In this document: piece after piece, positions 53,301-64,000 of the stretch | Layout of the letters: every line of letters starts with the position of its first letter | Position numbering within the stretch: position 1 is the stretch's first letter | Origin: Paramecium sonneborni | Taxonomy: Eukaryota; Ciliophora; Oligohymenophorea; Peniculida; Parameciidae | Direction of reading: 5' to 3' | Assembly (NCBI GenBank): GCA_905182985.1 | Contig: CAJJDN010000177.1 | Location: forward strand, 92,662 to 156,661 | Length of the DNA stretch: 64,000 nucleotides | Position numbers and translations under genes: made by a program | Notes under the pieces: model-generated | Databases searched by the model: none | What the model was told of the DNA's origin: nothing | The model's input: the letters and a program-made list of their open reading frames with translations, nothing else

Positions 53301-54397
53301 TTCAAAATGATTATAATTGAGTGGAGTAAGTATATCTTCAATAAGATTTAAATCGATTTCATTTTATTCTACAATTCCTTCAGAAGGATAAGGTATAAAA
53401 ACTGAAAAGTAAGATTTAACAAAGACTGGTTGATTTCTAAGTTTATAACCGAATTATATGAATATATCTAAAAGATGGTTTATATTCTTATTAGAAAAGT
53501 AAAATATACTTGAATAAATAGATTTTTAGCCAGATGATGATTAACAATTTGTTTGAAGACTGTTTTATCAGATTCAATAGGAACTTCATAACAATCAGGT
53601 TTTAAAAGTTTGATAGAAGTTGATTATTTATTAGCAGTTACAATCACCTTGATATTTGATGGAAAGTATTTTGGCAACCAAAAGTTGACATTAACTTCTT
53701 TATGCATATCTAAAATATCTCTAAAATTATCAATGCCTTCAAAAATTAGAATAATCTACAAAATATAAGTAAAAGGATACTCTATCATAAACAATTGGAG
53801 ATCCATTAATAATTTATTATTTTAATTGTCTACTACAAATTTCTAACCAATATTGAAAATATGTTCTTAATTTTTCTTCTAACAATTCTACTTTCAATTT
53901 AATATTGAGTGCTTATCTTAATTTGATTAGAATTCTATAGATGGCATAATAATAATTGCTATTGTTTTAAGAGTGAATAGCAAAATGTGGAATAATGATA
54001 TCAGGATGACGCTATAATGAAGATAATATTACTCCTTTTTTATTTATGATATGATATTCCATCCATTTAACTAATAATGTTTTCTTTCCTATTCCATGTT
54101 CTGATTCAAGAATTAAAGGTGTATTATTAGTAAGAAGTGTTTCATCATTATCATCATCATCCAACCAAGATTCAATTTCTAAAAAGTAATGATCCAATCC
54201 TGTTGCTTATCTATTGCCATATTATAATAAACTACTAATTTTTGTAGTACTCCACAATCACATCATTTAAGCTATAGACTATCTTATTAAGATTACTCAA
54301 CAAAGTTCATGTTCTCATTTCTCATTGTTTCCAACGTAGAATTTTTATCTTGGTCTTGTGTTATTGAAGCTTAAAGAAGAGAATAAGTATCATTCAT
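50340..54397 (-). CDS. NACHT-type P-loop NTPase with long C-terminal coiled coil (NPHP3-like core)
   Basis: ATG 54397 (MNDTYSLLQASITQDQDKNS). Introns of 25, 25 and 23 nt were seen in the first third; the frame then stays open to TGA 50340-50342. After ~60 residues comes a P-loop NTPase: Walker A SEHGIGKKTLLVKWMEYH, ILIFEGIDNFRDILDMH as Walker B, then NVNFWLPKYFPSNIKVIVTA. This is the arrangement in NPHP3/TEP1-like STAND ATPases. A helical region follows (LVLALTQKGLTYSEIENVC), then a Pro/Gln-rich linker and ~380 residues of coiled coil from MDFNKGHLQKCIHNLEDLKS (51485). That Met could instead start a separate gene, but no TGA separates the two. NPHP3 is a ciliary inversin-compartment protein; the link here is inference. 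Confidence 0.7.
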
Positions 54398-54428
54398 TTA
54401 ATCAATTTAATAATTATTATAGAATTTA

Positions 54429-57049
54429 TCAACTCTAATTCAAACTCAGTTCTTTATAGAAACTGATCAACATTTTTATCTCAAAACTTTAAAATGTTAT
54501 AAATTTCCATCCCTTCTCTGGTTATTTATTTTTTGTGTGAATAACTAACTTATTTGGAAAAGATTATATGTTATCTATCTCTTAATATTGGATTTCTTAA
54601 ATAACTTATTTATCTAATAGTGACAATAAGGATATCTTTTATTAAGATAATCCAATATAAATATTTCCTTAAATATCTGGTTTATTCATCTTAATCAAAG
54701 ACTTTTGTAATTCTCTATGCACTTCCAGTTTGTAAATATTCATTGTAGCTTCTTTCTCATAATATATATTTTTCAGAAATTGATATTAACACAAATAGAC
54801 TTTAGATTTTTTCTCACTTTCTAATTATATCAATTAACTATTTATTTGACTCATATATTTTTTTACTTCCATCTCCCATTCCTTAGATTCAATTTATTCG
54901 TATATTTCACTTTTTAAATACTTCTAGATGTTTTCATATTTCAACTCCTTCTACTTTATGATCAGATAAAAAGCGAGATAGAGAAACAATTTCTAACGAT
55001 TAAATAAGAATTTAAGTTCCCGAATTTCCTCAAAGAATTGAAGCACTAGATATTCCATTCTATTTTAATCCTAATAAATTTCAAAAAATTCATATTATGG
55101 ATCTAAATAAATAACTTTTCTAAAAAGTAATTTCTCCTCATCACTATTTGTCCAAAATTACTCTAGTTTATTGATTGATGAATTCAAAATCCCTCTAACA
55201 CTTATTTTATGTAATTAAAGTATCACCTCATCATCATCAATCACTCTTCTATTTAGATATTTATCCTCCAATATTAACTTAAAATCTTTATAGTACATTA
55301 AAAATAACATTGATTCAGCTAACACTTTGACTATTTCAGCAGCTCTTGTGATTTAAGATATTGATATCTTAACACATTTGTTATCGATTAAATAAACATC
55401 AATTTCCTTTCTATTTGATTCAATTTAATCTCTAGATAAATCATTAACTAGAGTAACTTAGGTATCTTATATTGTTGAAACCCTGATTTAACTATTTTTT
55501 GCAGAAAAATAAGCATCCATTACATCAGAGATCCCTTATTATAATTATTACTATTATTTTGGAATAAAACTTCTCAATTGCCTCTTAATTTCAATATCAA
55601 TTTTTTAGTTCATTTTCGGCAAATCATAAAAATTATCTGGTAGAGTTAATAAAGATAAAATGGATTACTCATTTGGTTTTAACTATTCAGGTTATTTTTA
55701 ATTGAGTATTAAAACCTATTGAATCATTTTTTCAATTTATATCATCCTTTACTCAATAATTTTAGTTGAATGATTATTCAACCAATTAGAAGAAGATATT
55801 TCTTCAAATTTAGCCTAAGGATATCTCTTTCTAAATATACTAAGTAACTCTTATGCCTTTGAAAATCGTATATATATTTTTAACACAATTTTACCTATCT
55901 CAATTTCAACAATGTAGATTGTATATTTATTAATACTGTAGCTAAATCTTTCTTCAGTTCCAACTACATTGACTGTTATTGGATCTTCATCATATACTTA
56001 AGATTTCTCTTTAATATAATTTATAACTTTTTGAAATTATTGTATAGACTTTTATTTTATTTCCTTACTTTAAGCAATAAATTAGATCACATCATCCTAT
56101 ATTACTAGACTAAATAAATTTGTAAAATATTTAGTATCTAACTAATCCTTAACAATTGTCTATGAATCTAACTTGTATTTCATCCCTTTTCTTACTTTAC
56201 TTTCTGCATCCTCATATCCTATTAGTATCATATCTGTGAATATGTAAAACCGCACATTCAATTCCTTACCCTCTTTTATAATACTTGTTGTATCTTCATA
56301 AATAAATAATCTTTCCTTATTCTATTCAAATATACTCTTATCTTAGTATTCTTTACTTAAATCCTCTACTCTAGCTCTATTTAAAAATTTATCCATCGAC
56401 TTATTATTTTCATCGTTTAATCTCTCAAATTCATTGAACAAACCCTTTATGTTTTCTATATCAGGATCATCTTTTCTAGTTCCCTTTATCAGTTCCTTAA
56501 ATAATAAAATATATTTTGGCAATCTTTGAACTGGTTTTATCGTAAAATTTGTTATAGGCATTCCTCTCATTATTTCCTTATTTATCAAACTTCTCTCTAA
56601 CTAAGGTTACTTTTTCAATAACTATTCCAAAACTTTCGATGAATTATTATAATGTCGACAATAATGATAATACTCTTTAAAACCTTTAACATTTACATCC
56701 TCAAATATTATGGAATTTCGATTTATTTTTTCAGCTTTGTTTATTATCTAATCATAAAACTTTTAGTTCTATTCTTTTATATTAGAAACATTCATAAATA
56801 TTTTCTCAAGAAGTTTCTGATCAGTCACTAATGTTAACTCCTCTTTTAAAATTTAATTAAGCTATTTATTTTGAAATCTATACATACTTATTCTAAAACA
56901 CCTAAATCTTTTATATAATCATATTCAGTTTTTAAAATCTCTTTTAACACATTCCTTCGAAACTTTTCTCTCTTATTATCTTTCGCTATGTATTTAAAAA
57001 AGTTCAACATAATTGCCAAACATTTTACAATTTATTTGAACTTATTCAT
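54429..57049 (-). CDS. RhoGEF (DH)-PH-PX-FERM-like protein
   Basis: An 864-residue protein with one 26-nt intron; exact codon length. ATG 57049. The DH domain spans about residues 25-220, with its signature TIKPVQRLPKYILLFKELIK and DDPDIENIKG. A PH domain follows (LFIYEDTTSIIKEGKELNVR, FYIFTDMILIGYED). Then a PX-like domain (KYTIYIVEIEIGKIVLKIYI, RFSKAQELLSIFRKRYPQ) and a FERM-like module: F1 EIDVYLIDNKCVKISISQIT, F2 FFEEIRELKFLFNRQKLFLY, F3 IYIGLSQQKISLLSLLDKQV. DH-PH units load GTP onto Rho-type GTPases, PX binds phosphoinositides, and PX-FERM occurs in SNX17-type nexins. DH is secure; PX and FERM were judged by eye. The next gene starts 31 bp downstream. Confidence 0.8.
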
Positions 57050-57118
57050 ATCAATAATATTAAAAATTATATATATTTTTATTTACAATCCAATTAAATC
57101 ATACTTTCATTAACGTAA

Positions 57119-57537
57119 TCAATCACTCAAAATGTAAAATTATTCTTTCTCTAATAAATTATTTAAGTTCTTCTAATATAATCCTAAACTATTTACTGTA
57201 AATTCTTTTTTTTCATAATTCTAAATTTTATAAACAATCTACCAAAATTAATTTCTATCTTTGCATATTGCTTTCTTATCATCCTTATTAATATATATTA
57301 TTTTCTGTAACCCTTCTTTTTAAGTACATTAATTTCTTAATTATAAATTTATTCTATTATTTTCAATAATCAACGATCCAACTTTCTAAACCAATTAATT
57401 TAACTTTCTAGATATACCTATATTTTTTTAAGCTTTCCTTTTTTTTTCTTCGAACTTTAATCTATAATTTTGAATTTGCGTTATTTATCAAATCATAATT
57501 ATCAAATAAGACTATCATTTAAAAATTTTGATTCCAT
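57119..57537 (-). CDS. Hypothetical Lys-rich protein, 5' end uncertain
   Basis: A clearly coding-like minus-strand frame (FEEKKRKAQKNIGISRKLNQ; LQKIIYINKDDKKAICKDRN; KKEFTVNSLGLYQKNLNNLL) runs to TGA 57119-57121. It has no ATG of its own after the upstream TGA near 57491. The best start is ATG 57537 (MESKFLND) joined by an intron I could not fix. Function unknown. Confidence 0.45.
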
Positions 57538-57665
57538 ATTTTTAATGTAACAATCTTAATTAATATGTGTAAATGATTTCAATTTCACATCAATAGTATA
57601 AACATTAATGAAATTTACTATTTCTCTATTAATTATATTAAATTAAATTAAGAGTTTAAAAAAAT

Positions 57666-58067
57666 ATGGTAATGTGGTGGATATTTGGAATAATAATTAG
57701 ACAATTTAGTATAATTAATTCTTAATTAAGAGATATCAGAAATATTAATGTTAAAACTATCGATTAACTGTTCTATTTTCAAAAAACTATATAAGATATG
57801 AATTATCATCACATTATTTTAGACTTAAAGGTATAATGGGCAGTGTTAAAGAATTAATTGAATTTATTTAATCATTTTAATTTACAAAGGAATTGGTTAT
57901 TTTTTAAATGTCACTTATTTTAATTATATCTAGATAGCTATAAGTATTTTTTACTAAGTTCTTTTTTTAATTTGTGTTAATTTATTTTTTAAGTGGAGTT
58001 GATTATCATTATTCTAGATTAGCTAAATAGAATAATTAGAATTAATTCTCATTTGTATGGTGTTTGA
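57666..58067 (+). CDS. Possible ORF, weak support
   Basis: A 133-residue ciliate-code ORF opening MVMWWIFGIIIRQFSI, rich in Leu, Ile, Phe and Gln. It has no recognisable motif. In AT-rich DNA with a single stop codon an ORF of this size can occur by chance; antisense gene or noise cannot be excluded. Confidence 0.25.
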
Positions 58068-58216
58068 AACTTAAAATGATTGTATAACAGTCATTTTATT
58101 ATTAATAAAACTCAATATTTATATATTTTATAATAGATAGAAGCAATGCTAAACGAAAAAAATAAAGTGAAATTGAAATAAAATTATTTATATCTGATAT
58201 AATAATTTGATTGAAA

Positions 58217-59008
58217 TCATAATTGTCTATTTGTATGACTTAATTTAAATTCTTAAGGTATAGTAACTCCAGGTTTCCATTTTGAGGTTTTCTTAGGTTC
58301 TTCTTTTTTCTTATTTGCCTATTAGACTCTTTCAAAATATGTTATAAGTCCTTTTTTATTGAATTCTGATACTCTGACACTTTTTTATTCAATTTTTTTA
58401 TTAACTTAAGGTTTAAAGGTACATAACGATTGACTTTCATTTTAGACATCCTTTTAATATTGAATAAGTTTTTGTTATTTTTTAGTTTCCCAATATCTAT
58501 TTCTTTATTGAAAAGGCATACTAAAATCACAATATTTAGTTTAACTTTTAGAAAGATCTGGTTAAAATGTGGTTTCACTTTCTTTTGATCTTTCCATTTC
58601 TAATTGTAGTCTCAATTATTCTTTTTTAGATTTATAAAATTGATCTAATGTATATAATTATTCCCATCTAGGAGCAATTCCTGAAATAGTTCTTTTTCTA
58701 GTTTATGATTAAGATTATTCTTTGATTTCAGGTGTGACTGATCTAGGTTTAGTTAATCTTTCTTTTGCATCTCCTAATTTTTCAGCAATTCTAAGTGATT
58801 TCCTAGATAGCATAGGTCTGAATGAACACTATTATTCTATTAATTGATTTTTAATTTCTTTAGGCTTATCAATTTAGATGATTAGATTAACAGTATCCTT
58901 ATTTTATTTCAATGGTATTTAGACAACTTGAGAATTCTTATCGACTGGATTGAGAGAATTTAACTTTGCTAATTCTTTTTCAACCAATAATTCTAATTCA
59001 TCAAGCAT
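58217..59008 (-). CDS. Hypothetical Lys/Gln-rich protein (263 aa), perhaps the C-terminal part of 59030-59344
   Basis: Intronless frame from ATG 59008 (MLDELELLVEKELAKLNSLN) to TGA 58217-58219. Basic, with helices (IAEKLGDAKERLTKPRS; KKEQLRLQLEMERSKESE) and a phosphorylation-prone RKRTISGIAPRWEQLY. It lies in the same frame as the zinc-finger ORF upstream, separated only by one TGA and seven codons, so it may be the body of that protein. Function unknown. Confidence 0.6.
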
Positions 59009-59029
59009 TACGTTAAATTTTAATAAATA

Positions 59030-59344
59030 TCATTATTTAATCTTTTTATGTACTTCTGAATTCTCTTCATGTTCAATCAAATATTTCATGCTTTGAAATT
59101 TTCTTTTGCAAAGAATACAAAATTTAACCTTTAATAATTCTTTCTTAATTTATTCACTCAATTTTATCAATTCATTAACCTTCTCAACATCTTTAGTAGG
59201 CTTTTATTCTGAATTTTAAGTTTAATAAACTTAATTAGTAAAATGTCTGGTAACCTTGACTTTCCCACTACTTTGAGGAGGAGTCTCTTCAGGATGAAAA
59301 TTTCTATTCTTTACGGAAAAACTTCTTTCAATATTATTACTCAT
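59030..59344 (-). CDS. U1-type C2H2 zinc-finger protein, or N-terminus of a TGA-interrupted gene
   Basis: A 104-residue frame from ATG 59344 (MSNNIERSFSVKNRNFHPEE) to a TGA at 59030-59032. It contains CILCKRKFQSMKYLIEHEEN followed by SEVHKK: a C-x2-C-x12-H-x6-H finger resembling the RBM5/RBM10 class. No splice pair of normal size removes the TGA. Either a short RNA-binding protein on its own, or the first part of a longer gene continuing at 59008. Confidence 0.55.
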
Positions 59345-59491
59345 ATAATTATTTTAATATTATAATAATTCTAATTATGATTTTATATCTAATTAAGATC
59401 TTTAAATACTCTATCTCATTTATCTTAATTAACATAACTATAATTATCTTAGTTTATAAAATCTAAAAGATAACAAAAATATCATCGAAAA

Positions 59492-62400
59492 TCATTAACC
59501 ACTTTATTACTGTAATGATTTCTACTCTTGCTAATACACTTTCTCCCATTCAAAGATAGTTTCATCTAAATTATTAACACAAATTTAAAATGCGCCTTTA
59601 CCAAATAGATTCATTTAATAATACAATGGTCTCACAATAACTTTTATAAACCCCATTTCATTTTTAGACATTACATGTAACTATGATAATTAAATATTCC
59701 TATATACTTTATCTAAATCTTTCATAAATGGCTATTAAGGATATCCTTTCTTCCCTTCTTCTTCATATTATGCACGATACTCTTAATTTATCTTTTCACT
59801 CCATAATCTACTTTATGGCCATTTCCTTGCTGTTCCATTAAAATCAGCTGTATGAGTTATCATTCCACATAACAAAGATAAATCTTCAGGATCATTACCA
59901 TATTACTCTATTCTAGATTCAAATTCTTTTAACATTTTAAAATGTTCCTGCATATCTGTTGCTAAAATATTTTAAATTAGTTATTTTCTAAATGTTCTGA
60001 AATCCTAATCTGAAAAATTACATAGAATATTTGTTTAATTATCTCTCAATATTTTTATCGTTGTTGCTGCATGATGCTATTCTAATATCTAATAAATAAA
60101 ATAATAAACTCATACCACTTTATCATGATATCGTATTGCCAATTAACTTAATGAATTTGCTTCGTATGCATTTGTTTTACCTGAATGAGCAACATCATGA
60201 CATAAAGCTGATAATAATAAACAAAACTTTGTTATATTATTAAAAATTTATTAATCTAAATGTTGTGTTAATGATTTTATAAAACAATTAACAGCTTGCA
60301 TTACAGCTACTCCATGGTCAAAATTATGATAAGGATTATTATTCATATTATATTAAGTCTCCATTTCAATTAAAAAATTTATCAACTTCTCTTAAGGTAA
60401 TGCAAACATTTAATTAAAATTATTTCTCTCCAATATTGACCAAACTATCCTTTATTTCTCTATTGTTGATTTTATCTAAAATCAATTATTTTATATAAAT
60501 TACTAAATTAATATTCAAATCTAGTTAATCTAACTAAATGTCTTCCTCCTTTAAAATTAGATGAGTATCATTTAATTTATTGGGATTTGTCTTCATACAT
60601 CTTCTCTCCTCCTCTCGTTACTTAAAAAAAAAACTATTTTTTCCAACAACTTATTCCTTATCTATTTTTCTAAAAACCAAAGTTGGAGTTTTTTAAGTTT
60701 ACTAAGCAATAGCTGAATTGACGTCCTATATTTGCGGCATATACATTGCAACTACTGAATTTCTAATGTCAGGATTAAATTCTTCTAATTTCTTAATATA
60801 ATCCATTGTTTCTGTTTGTAATAATTATTGTCTTATTGTCTTTCCATNNNNNNNNNNNNNNNNNNNNNNNNNNNNNNNNNNNNNNNNNNNNNNNNNNNNN
60901 NNNNNNNNNNNNNNNNNNNNNNNNNNNNNNNNNNNNNNNNNNNNNNNNNNNNNNNNNNNNNNNNNNNNNNNNNNNNNNNNNNNNNNNNNNNNNNNNNNNN
61001 NNNNNATATTATGCACGATACTCTTAATTTATCTTTTCACTCCATAATCTACTTTATGGCCATTTCCTTGCTGTTCCATTAAAATCAGCTGTATGAGTTA
61101 TCATTCCACATAACAAAGATAAATCTTCAGGATCATTACCATATTACTCTATTCTAGATTCAAATTCTTTTAACATTTTAAAATGTTCCTGCATATCTGT
61201 TGCTAAAATATTTTAAATTAGTTATTTTCTAAATGTTCTGAAATCCTAATCTGAAAAATTACATAGAATATTTGTTTAATTATCTCTCAATATTTTTATC
61301 GTTGTTGCTGCATGATGCTATTCTAATATCTAATAAATAAAATAATAAACTCATACCACTTTATCATGATATCGTATTGCCAATTAACTTAATGAATTTG
61401 CTTCGTATGCATTTGTTTTACCTGAATGAGCAACATCATGACATAAAGCTGATAATAATAAACAAAACTTTGTTATATTATTAAAAATTTATTAATCTAA
61501 ATGTTGTGTTAATGATTTTATAAAACAATTAACAGCTTGCATTACAGCTACTCCATGGTCAAAATTATGATAAGGATTATTATTCATATTATATTAAGTC
61601 TCCATTTCAATTAAAAAATTTATCAACTTCTCTTAAGGTAATGCAAACATTTAATTAAAATTATTTCTCTCCAATATTGACCAAACTATCCTTTATTTCT
61701 CTATTGTTGATTTTATCTAAAATCAATTATTTTATATAAATTACTAAATTAATATTCAAATCTAGTTAATCTAACTAAATGTCTTCCTCCTTTAAAATTA
61801 GATGAGTATCATTTAATTTATTGGGATTTGTCTTCATACATCTTCTCTCCTCCTCTCGTTACTTAAAAAAAAAACTATTTTTTCCAACAACTTATTCCTT
61901 ATCTATTTTTCTAAAAACCAAAGTTGGAGTTTTTTAAGTTTACTAAGCAATAGCTGAATTGACGTCCTATATTTGCGGCATATACATTGCAACTACTGAA
62001 TTTCTAATGTCAGGATTAAATTCTTCTAATTTCTTAATATAATCCATTGTTTCTGTTTGTAATAATTATTGTCTTATTGTCTTTCCATTCGTAGGAGGCT
62101 AAGTCTTTTTTCGAACCCATTCATTTTCTGAAAGAATCAAAGTGAACCCTTTGAATTATCTTTCTTCTTTTCTAATCAATATTTCATATTCTTTATTTTA
62201 ATCTTCTTCCTATTAATTTAATTTCCATTTTGAATTACTTATATAATTTTCAATATTTTAAACCATCTATTAATTCGATACAAAAATCTACTTATAAGTA
62301 CCATCAATTTGAATTTTTTCAATCTAAAATTACATCTTAATTTTTTATGACAAAGCTCTACTCAAAAATCTTAAACGACCCTATTTATCAAAATCAATCA

Positions 62401-63735
62401 TAAACAAATTTTTAGTTCTTAAAAAATATTTATAAAATTGCATCCTCTCATAACACTACTTAATAAATTATTGATAACGTTAATAAATTTGATTCACAGT
62501 ATTATAAATCAATAAATCTTATGATTTTTTAAGATCCAAATTAGAGGCAAAAAAAAATGAAGAAGATGAATCTTTAAATTTTAGAGTAACCACATTAGGT
62601 TAAGCTTCAAAAATCTCATGAATCTGATATTGCTTATTAATAATTTAAAGGATATTCTCAATGAATATATATTTTGAACATCTAACAATTTCTAAACCAA
62701 ATTCTAATACAGTGTCTCCAATAGATAAAATACTAAAATATTAGACTTTAATTTGTTATGAAGTGTAAATTACAAATTGAGCTAAATCAATCAAGGAATC
62801 CATGTAATTATATTTTTTAGCTAACATCACAAATGATGTAAAATTTAAGTCCAATTTCATTACAAAATATTACAAATTTGTAAGTTTAATTATAAAATGA
62901 TTTGGAGTTTGATAATATTATTTTAGAATGTTTAAAGTGTGAACATCTGTTATATCTTATAAATTAACCAATTCATCAAGCACTTCATTACTTATAGGAA
63001 ATTCTTCAAACTTGTTCTCTTGATGTATTTCAACCTTTTGATCTTTGATGAGGATGAAACTATATGATTCACATCCAATTAATTAATTTAAGAACGTATT
63101 GAGAAATGCCTAAATATCTTTAGGTTCAACTTTCTCATCCATCAATTCAAGAAGTGAATTCATATAACGAGAATACCTTTGCTAAGTGTAACGACAATAT
63201 TACCTTTATTTATGAATAGCTCTATTGTAGCGATTCTATAAATTATTAATCAATATCTTCATCTTCATCTAATGAATGTAAGACATTTTTGAGTTGTTCA
63301 ATTTTTGACTTAAACTCTTACGTAATCTAAAGTTATCATAAACAAATTACATTTTGATATTGTTACATACATTTTAATTGAATTATGAGCTGATCCATTA
63401 GTTAAATAGTTTGAGACTATGTGATATTCATAGATATATCTATATACTTATAATTGTTATCCTTGCTTTTTAGATGGACTAAAATCTTAGGTATGTGATT
63501 TTGAACGAGTCATTTGAAGTTAGGACACATAAGAAAGCAATTCAGATTTTATCTTCTCATTTTCCTTTTATTTTGACAATAACCACATTAAAGTTGGTTC
63601 TTATATTGTTAATTTCTATTTTATTAACCTTTTCTCTTATTAGGAGATTAGACATTCCTATTCCATCTCACTTAACACTTGAAAAAAGTTTAAATACCCA
63701 CAAAGACTGGGTGTTTGTTAATCATCTTATTTCAT
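59492..63735 (-). CDS. 3',5'-cyclic nucleotide phosphodiesterase (gene split by assembly gap)
   Basis: Starts at ATG 63735 (MKQDDQQTPSLCGYLNFFQV); introns of 31, 24 and 22 nt near the start and 28 and 30 nt before and within the catalytic domain. The catalytic HD domain has YHNFDHGVAVMQAVNCF, LCHDVAHSGKTNAYEANSLS, YHDKILEQHHAATTIKIL and MITHTADFNGTARKW, the class I PDE metal-binding His/Asp set, and ends at TGA 59492-59494. The upstream ~550 residues have no domain I am sure of (a GAF-like region is possible). The sequence must be read 63735 to 61006 and then 59764 to 59492: the part at 60847-59765 repeats 62088-61006 across the N gap. Hydrolyses cAMP and/or cGMP; specificity not deducible. 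Confidence 0.85.
59765..60847. repeat. Assembly duplication at gap, left copy
   Basis: 1,083 bp that recur at 61006-62088, the two copies facing each other across the run of N. Lies wholly inside the phosphodiesterase gene (HD-domain part). Equal lengths, and apparent identity where compared by eye, mean overlapping contig ends that were scaffolded instead of merged. Confidence 0.92.
60848..61005. other. Assembly gap (158 N)
   Basis: Run of N between the two copies of the duplicated segment. Since the flanks are the same sequence, the true gap is probably negative (overlap) and no sequence is missing. Confidence 0.95.
61006..62088. repeat. Assembly duplication at gap, right copy
   Basis: Second copy of 59765-60847. 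On the minus strand it joins in frame to the upstream exons (62089-63735), so this copy carries the correct 5' connection while the left copy carries the correct 3' connection. Confidence 0.92.
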
Positions 63736-63745
63736 TTATTAATTA

Positions 63746-64000
63746 ATGAAAAGAACAGTTGATATTTACAAACCAAATGTAAAGAAACCAAAACTACCCA
63801 ATGGTGGCAAATCATAGACATCTTATGGAGCATACTTAAACAGTGATGTTAAAACCATTGCTAAATTGTACTGATTGTTACCATTTACATGAGGAAGGAC
63901 AATCTTACGCAAATCACGAACAATTACTTTATTAAGAATCTTCGAATAGAGTAGTAATAAAAATCCAGTGCCAAATAGCTTAAGACCAATTTTTCTTAGT
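63746..64000 (+). CDS. Hypothetical protein, 5' part only (runs off the window)
   Basis: ATG 63746 (MKRTVDIYKPNVKKPKLPNG, GGKSQTSYGAYLNSDVKTIA), then a 26-nt intron (GTACTG...CATGAG, about 63870-63895) and a continuing frame (KDNLTQITNNYFIKNLRIEQ) to the window edge. Basic, with no recognised motif in the visible 75 residues. Its start is 10 bp from the start of the divergent phosphodiesterase gene. Confidence 0.6.

Noticed and set aside
63495..63746. 83-aa membrane-like ORF on the + strand (FPFILTITTLKLVLILLIS)
   Set aside because: Antisense to well-supported N-terminal exons of the phosphodiesterase; hydrophobicity is a by-product of the reverse complement.

Overview
This window looks like ciliate macronuclear DNA, almost certainly Paramecium. 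The evidence is internal. Long conserved proteins appear only when TAA and TAG are read as glutamine and TGA is the sole stop. Coding sequence is broken by very short introns (about 22-36 nt, GT(A)...(T)AG). Genes are packed tens to hundreds of bases apart on both strands in strongly AT-rich DNA. One 64-bp segment has the hallmarks of a Paramecium internal eliminated sequence (IES). Under the standard code almost nothing here is open, so standard-code ORFs are mostly fragments or shadows. About 38 protein genes could be read. For many, exons plus introns give lengths exactly divisible by three, which supports the models.

Layout. 0-11 kb: a CAMK-like kinase (-), a PIH1-type dynein-assembly factor (+), a polo-like kinase with both polo boxes (+), two tandem Vti1-type SNAREs (+), a zinc-site-less carbonic anhydrase homologue (+), a CHAP amidase (+) and malate dehydrogenase (+). 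11-16.6 kb: two coiled-coil genes, then an assembly duplication whose second copy retains an IES. 16.7-23 kb: a PHD/SP-RING SUMO ligase (-) and a Ubl-ankyrin-PH-polyQ-AGC kinase containing 200 consecutive TAA (Gln) codons (+). 23-36 kb: two STPGR (PGPG-repeat) genes flanking an F-box/LRR-like gene, a USP deubiquitinase, a coiled-coil gene, a poorly preserved AT-rich stretch, and a PLAA/Doa1 homologue (mostly -). 36-49.8 kb: an ARL6-like GTPase (-) whose start lies 11 bp from a divergent coiled-coil gene, then VPS15, a small basic gene, VPS8 and two tandem MGCC lipid-anchor genes (+). 50-64 kb: a NACHT-type NTPase with a coiled-coil tail, a RhoGEF-PH-PX-FERM protein, small unknown genes, a cyclic-nucleotide phosphodiesterase (all -; the last is broken by an N gap with duplicated flanks), and the start of a + gene that runs off the end.

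Themes. Several products are axonemal or ciliary (PIH1 factor, STPGR proteins, ARL6/BBS3-like GTPase, possibly the NPHP3-like NACHT protein). Others act in endosomal traffic (Vti1 pair, VPS15, VPS8, PX-FERM protein) or ubiquitin/SUMO signalling (USP, PLAA, Siz-like ligase, F-box). The gene order looks like ordinary dense ciliate packing, with no operon. The strongest points for a second look are the IES captured in both excised and unexcised form, the (TAA)200 polyglutamine tract, and two unusual multidomain signalling architectures (Ubl-ANK-PH-polyQ-AGC kinase and DH-PH-PX-FERM).
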